Assembly (NCBI GenBank): GCA_038740345.1
Contig: JAVYMA010000015.1
Coordinates: forward strand, 1-47,784
Direction of reading: 5' to 3'
Source of the DNA: Methanomassiliicoccales archaeon
GTDB taxonomy: Archaea; Thermoplasmatota; Thermoplasmata; Methanomassiliicoccales; UBA472
Length of the DNA: 47,784 nucleotides
The notes below the pieces were generated by a model that saw nothing but the letters and a program-made list of their open reading frames with translations, was not told the origin of the DNA and did no database searches. A program made the translations under genes and the position numbers. Positions 42,243 through 47,784 of this stretch are shown here, piece after piece. The number at the start of each line of letters is the position of its first letter. The first letter of the stretch is position 1.

Positions 42243-43400
42243 TTAAGTTACAATTTCCTCCAATCTTTCCTCCTCGATACCTCTTCGAATCTCCATTGCA
42301 AGTCTGCGACCAGTGCTCATTGGCCTTCTCCATAAGGCATTTCCATAAGCATGGCCCATGCTCATGTGAACATTCGTACCGCCTCCTATCCTGGGCGCGA
42401 CATCGTATATGTAGAAATTAAGATCCTTATCCACGCATGTCTGCAGGCAGAAGGGCCCTATAATTCCAGGAGCAAAATACTCTTGTGATGCCTTAACATA
42501 CCTTTCCGCCAATTCGAAAGCGTTTTCTAACAAGCTTTCTCGCAATGTGGCAGAGTTGTGCCCGCAAACCGTATACTCAGGTACCCTCTGCCTCTCATTG
42601 AGTGTAAGTTGTTGTTCAGCTGGAAGCCTAACATGTCCATCCAGAGAGGTCTCAAATCTCCAATCGATTCCTAATAGCTCTATTTTCGAGCCCTTTTCTT
42701 CCAAGGGAGAATAGAAGAAGTCTAGGTTGAAAACTGGACCAATAATATATTCCTCCATTCTAGCATTCAAAAGGCTATCCTCATCAATCACACCATCAGC
42801 AATCAACTTGGAGGACTTGCGTTGGTACTCTTCGTAACTTGCGGCCGTAAAGAAACCCCTCTCCAGCTTTTTGACTTTATGATGCAATTTGATAATGGTG
42901 AGTCTATCGATGTTTTCTGGCCTCTCTATCCTCTTGGGATATGGGAGTTCGGCCTTTTCTAGAAGCCAATAATAGTCTCTCGGACCACCCCGGTCCTCGC
43001 TTCGTAGCATATTCCTTGAGCCTACCAAGGGGACGAGGAACTCATCCTCCACTGCATCTATACCGCAATATGACGTGAAGGACCTATTTGGCACAAAAAG
43101 CACGTTTTTGGAAAGGAGCAGATCCTGAATATTCTTTGACACCGCTTCCTTGAATTTCTTGAGCAACACCACCTCGTCGACGATACCCCGCAGAATCATG
43201 CCATTCTTATCCCTAAACGCTCTGAAATAATTGGAATAGGTCTTCTCTCGTCCTTGCTGGCATAAAGCCAAAGTACGAAAACCCTCCTCCACTGCGCCAT
43301 CGCATACATCTAGGGCGGAGTGGGATGCTAACACTCCTATCATAATTTCCTTAGGGCTGTATTTTTCGAGTTTAGCGTGGATCATATCCGTGGTAATCAT
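42243..43400 (-). CDS. purP: Formate-dependent AICAR ligase (PurP)
   Basis: About 385 residues from the ATG at 43400 (MITTDMIHAKLEKYSPKEI), which fits PurP N-termini; the frame is open 16 codons further. ATP-grasp protein with IMIGVLASHSALDVCDGAVEEGF, SFTSYCGIDAVEDEFLVPLVGSR, TAASYEEY, MEEYIIGPVFNLDFFYSPL, ELLGIDWRFET and VAPRIGGGTNVHM. It makes FAICAR from AICAR, formate and ATP in archaeal purine synthesis, replacing the folate-dependent bacterial PurH step. No neighbouring purine gene. It lies between the PKD protein and the SLC41-type transporter, all on the minus strand with gaps of about 95-190 nt. Confidence 0.95.
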   Translation of the reverse strand: MITTDMIHAKLEKYSPKEIMIGVLASHSALDVCDGAVEEGFRTLALCQQGREKTYSNYFRAFRDKNGMILRGIVDEVVLLKKFKEAVSKNIQDLLLSKNVLFVPNRSFTSYCGIDAVEDEFLVPLVGSRNMLRSEDRGGPRDYYWLLEKAELPYPKRIERPENIDRLTIIKLHHKVKKLERGFFTAASYEEYQRKSSKLIADGVIDEDSLLNARMEEYIIGPVFNLDFFYSPLEEKGSKIELLGIDWRFETSLDGHVRLPAEQQLTLNERQRVPEYTVCGHNSATLRESLLENAFELAERYVKASQEYFAPGIIGPFCLQTCVDKDLNFYIYDVAPRIGGGTNVHMSMGHAYGNALWRRPMSTGRRLAMEIRRGIEEERLEEIVT

Positions 43401-43494
43401 GGCCGTACTCCAGCTTGGGAATCGTGAATAGGGGTTAAAATCTTTCATAAGCCAAAGCCATGTCTGACCATCATGCTAAAGCATTCACTTGATG

Positions 43495-44730
43495 TTAAAT
43501 CCCCCCAAGCAAAATAACACATAATATGAAAAACACAGCACCGACGAAGTCGATGGAAGATGATGTTATAGGAATTGAATGATCGTCAGGGTCCAGATTA
43601 AATCTGAAAGTGTAGATAGCAACATAATAGGATATTATATTGAGAAAAGTCACAGTTAATAAGCCAGCAATTAGAGAGATGCTCACCATGGAAATTAGGC
43701 TAGGGGCTCCTAAGCCTAATAGCACGGCCACAACGTATGCCGTCACGCCGACTAAGGTGAATACCCAAAGAGCAAAGATGTAAATTATGATAAAATTCTC
43801 GAGAGCCAATTTTCCTGGGATTCGTCGCGGCTCTAACAGACCCATGTGAAGTAGTGACGCAAGCCTGGAGGTCAGTATCCCCCCTAATGCGTTGGCGTCC
43901 TCCAGGAATGGGGGTATCATAACCAGCAGCGCGGCAGAGGCCACAAGGGTCTCTAATTCATGGTCAATAGTGAGACCTGCTCCAATGTCAAGTAAGGTGC
44001 ACAAGACCAGTACCGGCACGGAAACGAGCACTATTCTCTTGGTCTCATTACGTGGCATGCGAAAGACTCTCCACGTCAAATAGCATGTGAGCAAGAGCAA
44101 GCATATAGCGAATACATCAATAACCAGCATGGGAAGAATTTCATCGCGGATAAGGATGGCAGCTAAGAAAAGCATAGGAAGTGTTACGACATCACCTGCA
44201 GCGGTGATTATCGGAGCCGAGATGTTGTCGATGTCCCAGCCTCTCCTGAAACCGATCGTGGCCACCAGGATGTTGATGAAAACCAGGATGATGCCTGCTA
44301 AAAATCCTCCTAAAACCGAAATAAAAACTAAAACTTGCACGCCACCAATCTCAACACCTAAAATTCCTGCTATGCCTGATGCCAAGACGCCCATCAGGAA
44401 TGAGATTATAATCGTAAGTAGCATTGAAGCATCAAAGTTCTGCCTTAGCAGGCTACCTTTTCTAAAAGAAAGTTCGAAAATCCCTAAGTTCATCGCTGTG
44501 CCTAGCCTGCTCCCTAAGGCTCCGAAAATATTGCCCCTCATTCCTATGGCAGCGGGAATAAGGATCATGAGGCCAGCGATTTGGCTCAAGGTTTGATTCA
44601 TGCTCCCCAAGGTCGCGCCAGCTAGTAAATCGCCTGTAGAAGAAATCATCAAGGCTGAGAACCCGAGTGTGAAAACCCTACGGTTGCGCGCGAAAAAATT
44701 TCGAACTGGCACCAACCGTGTCACAATCAT
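43495..44730 (-). CDS. SLC41/MgtE-type divalent cation transporter
   Basis: 411 residues with about ten hydrophobic helices arranged as two repeats of the MgtE/SLC41 integral domain. The hallmark stretch LMILIPAAIGMRGNIFGALGSRLGTAMNLG (here shown only by its parts LMILIPAAIGMRGN and FGALGSRLGT) appears in the first repeat, and a related but weaker version (LLVMIPPFLEDANALGG, LTSRLASLLHMG) in the second. The cytosolic N and CBS domains of bacterial MgtE are absent. Expected function is Mg2+ or other divalent cation transport. Divergent at 254 nt from two PhoU/TrkA-C proteins, which may gate it. Confidence 0.88.
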   Translation of the reverse strand: MIVTRLVPVRNFFARNRRVFTLGFSALMISSTGDLLAGATLGSMNQTLSQIAGLMILIPAAIGMRGNIFGALGSRLGTAMNLGIFELSFRKGSLLRQNFDASMLLTIIISFLMGVLASGIAGILGVEIGGVQVLVFISVLGGFLAGIILVFINILVATIGFRRGWDIDNISAPIITAAGDVVTLPMLFLAAILIRDEILPMLVIDVFAICLLLLTCYLTWRVFRMPRNETKRIVLVSVPVLVLCTLLDIGAGLTIDHELETLVASAALLVMIPPFLEDANALGGILTSRLASLLHMGLLEPRRIPGKLALENFIIIYIFALWVFTLVGVTAYVVAVLLGLGAPSLISMVSISLIAGLLTVTFLNIISYYVAIYTFRFNLDPDDHSIPITSSSIDFVGAVFFILCVILLGGI

Positions 44731-44984
44731 CGTGTGGGATAAAGAATGATATTATTTATGGTGAACGCAAGAGAGGTGAATAAGCCTGTGTTTTAATTGA
44801 GATTATTTGGAAGGCAAGATAAAATCAAGGCAAACTAAGGTAAGGGGAAAAACGATAAAATAAATAGACACATCCTAATATTGTGACTTGTCCGTTTTGG
44901 CTTTAAAGCAGGCGGACGGCAGCAAATGGCGAAAGGCCACAATAAAGACATTAAGAAAAGGCATTCGCCAAAGGTGGACGAATA

Positions 44985-45626
44985 ATGGTAGAAACCTCTC
45001 TGAATATCGATGACAGCAGGGAGAAGGTTCCACGAACTGTTCGTGAGATCCTAACTGAGATGAAGGACACGTCTGAGGTGATAGTCGACTTAGCCTATGC
45101 CTCATTGGTATTCGATAGTGAAGATATGGCAGAAGAGGTGCACCATTTAGAAAAAAGAATGGATACGCTTCTGTACCATATCCGCATCAAAGCCATGCTT
45201 TCGGCAAGAACCAGAAGGGATGCAGAGCAGCTAGCAGGTTTGCTGCAAGTGGCCTCCGCGGCTGAAGCGATTTCCAACGCTGCCAGGGACATAGTCATGC
45301 TTCTGAAATATGATAGCGATAAGAGGCCTTTCCTACCTATTGTTTTAAAAGAAGCAGAAGAGAAGATCAGATCTATCATATTGGCTGATAAATCGGACAT
45401 GGTTAACCGCTCCATAGGAGATTTGGCTGTGGAAGCGGAGACGGGTATGAGGGTAATTGCGCTGAGAAGGGGAAAGCGCTGGTTGTATGATCCTGATGGG
45501 ACGACCAAACTAAAAGCAGGAGATTTGTTGATCGTCCGCGGGACCGAAAACGGGTATGAAGTGCTCAAATCGTATGCATTAGGTGAGAAGCTTTGGCCTC
45601 AATATTCCAAGAAGGAGGAAGGTTAG
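44985..45626 (+). CDS. PhoU/TrkA-C domain protein 1, putative transporter regulator
   Basis: 213 residues. Residues about 15-120 are a helical PhoU-like domain (REILTEMKDTSEVIVDLAYASLVFDSEDMAEEVHHLEKRMD), and residues about 130-205 are a TrkA-C (RCK_C) domain: SIGDLAVEAETGMRVIALRRG followed by LKAGDLLIVRGTENG. RCK_C domains bind small ligands and gate K+ and other cation channels from the cytosol. AAGGTGG precedes the ATG. The next gene is a paralogue that starts at the base after its stop. Head-to-head with the SLC41-type transporter, so the likely job is its regulation. Confidence 0.85.
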   Translation: MVETSLNIDDSREKVPRTVREILTEMKDTSEVIVDLAYASLVFDSEDMAEEVHHLEKRMDTLLYHIRIKAMLSARTRRDAEQLAGLLQVASAAEAISNAARDIVMLLKYDSDKRPFLPIVLKEAEEKIRSIILADKSDMVNRSIGDLAVEAETGMRVIALRRGKRWLYDPDGTTKLKAGDLLIVRGTENGYEVLKSYALGEKLWPQYSKKEEG

Positions 45627-46199
45627 TTGGACGAACTTGAGAAAATGCTTCTTGAGGTCAAGGATACCTCAGAACTCATGGTAGATCTTGCATACTCCTC
45701 TCTTCTTTTCGATAATAAGGATATCGCATGCGAGGTTTGCTCCCTGAAAAATTATGTGGATGAATTGACAGCAACGGTGCAGCAAGAAGCGATAAGGAAA
45801 GTGCTCGTTGATGGTGATATTTCAAAATCATTCGTGACAATCCGTTTGGTAGAGTCGTTAGAGAATATATGCTCAGCAGCTAAAGGCATAGCTGATGTCG
45901 TCATGAAAGGGTTACCATTACATCCTGTCATTAAATTAAGCATTCAGGAATCAGATGTTATTATAACTACAGGTCAAGTTAGCGAGTCGAGTGATCTGGC
46001 TGATAAGACTTTAGGAGAAACTAGGTTAGCGAGCAATTCTGGGATGTGGGTGGTGGCCATTAAAAGGGAACGTAAATATATTTATGGTCCAGACAAGAAT
46101 ACAACGGTTTTGGCAGGTGACACCCTCATAGCACGAGGCCCTAGAGAAGGGGAGGAATATTTCAAGGATCTCATGTCAGGCAAAGCAAAATTGACTTGA
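45627..46199 (+). CDS. PhoU/TrkA-C domain protein 2, paralogue of the preceding gene
   Basis: 190 residues starting with TTG, chosen because GGAGGAAGG lies 6 nt upstream and the frame starts directly after the previous stop. Same layout as its neighbour: a helical PhoU-like part (LEVKDTSELMVDLAYSSLLFDNKDIACEV, given in parts: EVKDTSELMVDLAYSS, LLFDNKDIACEV) and a TrkA-C part (ETRLASNSGMWVVAIKRE, TVLAGDTLIARGPREG). Both thus contain M/V-V-D-L-A-Y near the start, a duplicated gene. The pair probably forms a heterodimer. The rare TTG start may keep its level below the first protein. Confidence 0.83.
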   Translation: MDELEKMLLEVKDTSELMVDLAYSSLLFDNKDIACEVCSLKNYVDELTATVQQEAIRKVLVDGDISKSFVTIRLVESLENICSAAKGIADVVMKGLPLHPVIKLSIQESDVIITTGQVSESSDLADKTLGETRLASNSGMWVVAIKRERKYIYGPDKNTTVLAGDTLIARGPREGEEYFKDLMSGKAKLT

Positions 46200-46214
46200 G
46201 AATCAAAGAAATAA

Positions 46215-46290
46215 TGGTAGCCCCGGGCAGATTCGAACTGCCGTCGCAGGATCCAGAGTCCCGCATGATTGACCGCTACACCACGGGGCT
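46215..46290 (-). tRNA. tRNA-Gln (anticodon CTG)
   Basis: Starts at 46290 on the minus strand. Acceptor AGCCCCG pairs with CGGGGCT, discriminator A at 46218, and encoded CCA at 46217-46215. The anticodon arm is CGGGA-CTCTGGA-TCCTG (one G-T pair), reading CTG. The T arm is GGCAG-TTCGAAT-CTGCC. There is no intron. In archaea this tRNA is usually charged via Glu-tRNA amidation. Confidence 0.95.
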
Positions 46291-46362
46291 GCGCCACTCC
46301 CCTACAAAATTTCCCATAATTAACCTTTGCTGACACTTATTTTCTTTGTCCATCTTTAAGCA

Positions 46363-46995
46363 TCAAGATTTTTTTATGGCCTGAAGAATGCGATTGTAAA
46401 CAGTGTTTATATCGCCCTCTCCATCAACCTTATATAAAATTCCTTTTTTGAAATAATAATCAGTTAATGGCAGAGTTTGCTCTTTGTAGACTCTTAATCG
46501 TTCACGAACGGTCTTCTCCGTATCGTCGGATCTTTGGAACAACTCTCCTCCACATTTGTCGCACACGTCTTTATTTTTTGGTGGGTTGAACTCGAGATGG
46601 TAAACGGCATTACAGGATTTACAGGTCCTTCTTAACGTTAATCTCTTGACAAGATTCTCTTCGTTTACCTGTATGTCCACAACAATGTCAACCTTTGCAA
46701 TTCTATCGAGCATTTCTGCTTGTTCCAAGCTTCGAGGGAATCCATCAAGGATTACTCCCCCCCTCACATTTGCCATCTTTTCCTTGACCAAGGCTATGAC
46801 TAAATCATTGGGCACAAGTTTCCCAGCGTCCATGTAAGTCTTTGCCTGAATCCCAAGAGGAGTATTGTTCCTTACCGCTTCCCTCAATAAGTCACCAGTA
46901 GAAATTTTTGTGAGTTTGAGTTCGGAACACAACTTTTCAGTCTGAGTCCCTTTGCCTGAACCAGGAGGGCCTAGAAGAACTATAGTCTTATCCAT
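46363..46995 (-). CDS. adk: Adenylate kinase, long bacterial type with zinc LID
   Basis: 210 residues from the ATG at 46995 (MDKTIVLLGPPGSGKGTQ); an ATG at 47016 in the same frame, nearer a TATA-like TTTATTAATA, is the alternative and adds seven residues. P-loop GPPGSGKGTQ, TGDLLREA, GVILDGFPRSLEQAE and the LID domain with four zinc cysteines (CKSC ... CDKC) are as in bacterial long adenylate kinases, unlike the archaeal AdkA trimer family of methanogens. It equilibrates ATP, AMP and ADP. It follows (on the minus strand) after a 267-nt gap from the CDF gene. Confidence 0.95.
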   Translation of the reverse strand: MDKTIVLLGPPGSGKGTQTEKLCSELKLTKISTGDLLREAVRNNTPLGIQAKTYMDAGKLVPNDLVIALVKEKMANVRGGVILDGFPRSLEQAEMLDRIAKVDIVVDIQVNEENLVKRLTLRRTCKSCNAVYHLEFNPPKNKDVCDKCGGELFQRSDDTEKTVRERLRVYKEQTLPLTDYYFKKGILYKVDGEGDINTVYNRILQAIKKS

Positions 46996-47283
46996 GGAAC
47001 CCTGTATGGCCTCCATCTAATTATCTTTTATTAATAAACGCGGTTCAAAATCGGCTATCATTTAATTCAATAAATGTTAGTTGAAAACATCGTGATATTG
47101 AAGATCATAAATTACAAAATATAAATCACCTATTTTTTTAATATTGAGAGTGAAGATAAATGCTTTCGATAATTAAAGAGCATGACGCGAGAAGTTATCT
47201 GACAAATTGGAGTTTAAAGTTTTAAAATAAAGAATGCACATGCGAACTAGATATGTGAAAAGCGGTGCAGACGGAAAAATAAA

Positions 47284-47784
47284 TTAATGCGCCTTTGCAC
47301 ACTGCTCTTCAGTTTCTATGTGAATTGTGACTACTAGTCCCGGAACCGCCTTTTTCAATTTGCTCTCAATCGCTTCTGCCAAGTCATGTGAGCTCCTTAC
47401 AGACATATCCCCCGAGACGCAAAGATGCAACTCAGCATAAACGCGATTTCCACTCTTTCTCGTTTTGATGTCATGGTATTCTATGAATCCATCCATTCCA
47501 TCCAATTCCTCTCTTATTTTCTGCTCGGATTCGGGGCTCGATTGGTCCATTAAATCTCTGGAGGATTTGATTATGACATTTATTCCCATTCTTGCAATGA
47601 TCACCGCCATAACAATGGCCAATATCGGATCCAAGACATACCATCCCGTCAATGTTGCAAGGAATAGACCGACTACTACGCCAAGAGATGAAAGAACATC
47701 GGAAATCAGGTGCTTAGCATCCCCTTCCAGAGCTATGGAGCCGCTTTTACGCGCCTCCGTAATTAATACAAAAGAGAGGATTAC
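47284..47784 (-). CDS. Cation diffusion facilitator transporter, N-terminus cut by window edge
   Basis: The open frame continues past the window's right edge, so about 167 codons of the C-terminal half are visible. The first visible part, EGDAKHLISDVLSSLGVVVG, contains the H-x3-D metal-site motif of transmembrane helix 5 of CDF (YiiP/ZitB) proteins. A sixth helix follows (VLDPILAIVMAVIIARM), then the cytosolic dimerisation domain (residues from SSRDLMDQSSPE to VTIHIETEE), with a metal-binding-like HDIKTRKSGNRVYAELHLCV. The protein exports Zn2+, Fe2+, Mn2+ or Co2+ in exchange for protons. Metal specificity cannot be read from the part seen. Confidence 0.88.
   Translation of the reverse strand, partial: VILSFVLITEARKSGSIALEGDAKHLISDVLSSLGVVVGLFLATLTGWYVLDPILAIVMAVIIARMGINVIIKSSRDLMDQSSPESEQKIREELDGMDGFIEYHDIKTRKSGNRVYAELHLCVSGDMSVRSSHDLAEAIESKLKKAVPGLVVTIHIETEEQCAKAH

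Noticed and set aside
1-47784. CRISPR arrays, insertion sequences, integrases, rRNA genes
   Set aside because: No regularly spaced direct repeats, transposase or integrase motifs or rRNA-like stretches were noticed in reading the window.

Overview
The window is about 48 kb of densely packed archaeal chromosome with 43 protein genes (two cut by the window edges) and two tRNA genes. Archaeal origin is clear from the ribosomal/RNA polymerase cluster L18e-L13-S9-RpoN, an aRF1-type release factor with NIKS and GGQ motifs, an archaeal TrpRS, a PurP-type purine enzyme, an archaeal D-aminoacyl-tRNA deacylase (DtdA), a prepilin peptidase of the A24/FlaK kind, and TATA boxes 20-30 nt ahead of several start codons. 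The mixture (bacterial-type zinc adenylate kinase, MCP, BioY, LarA, PKD surface protein) suggests a euryarchaeal-side anaerobe, perhaps of Thermoplasmatota/Methanomassiliicoccales type, but no lineage-defining gene is present and that placement is a guess.

Layout. 1-7.5 kb: an MFS transporter (cut), nitroreductase, PflX-type radical SAM protein, MscS channel, A24 peptidase, then a thiL-amrS pair. 7.7-11.2 kb: a tight LarA / Fe-S protein / dihydropteroate synthase operon. 11.4-17 kb: BioY with a candidate terminator and operator, an unknown protein, 0.8 kb without an intact gene, a Vps62-like membrane protein, a ferredoxin-domain protein and a rhodanese. 17.1-18.7 kb: tRNA-Pro and the ribosomal operon. 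18.8-20.6 kb: a TIM-barrel protein with a long charged tail, coupled to a SIS-domain hexuloisomerase-like protein.

20.6-22.9 kb (minus strand) is the most remarkable part: a compact four-gene ubiquitin-like conjugation operon, in transcription order E1-like, ubiquitin-like (ending exactly in Gly-Gly), E2-like (HPN motif plus catalytic Cys) and an Rpn11-like JAMM protease. The last three genes are spaced by 3 nt or overlap by 4 nt. All key catalytic residues can be read. No RING-type E3 is visible in the neighbourhood.

23-36.4 kb is dominated by translation genes (TrpRS, PheS, DtdA, aRF1, ArgRS) with a TerC-family protein, UMP kinase, a winged-helix/TPR regulator, an acetyltransferase and a lipoate-ligase-like protein. 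36.4-47.8 kb holds a soluble MCP with two Cys-rich PAS domains, a giant PKD surface protein, PurP, an SLC41/MgtE-type transporter divergent from two tandem PhoU/TrkA-C proteins, tRNA-Gln, adenylate kinase and a cation diffusion facilitator (cut). No CRISPR array, intact mobile element, rRNA or replication origin was seen.
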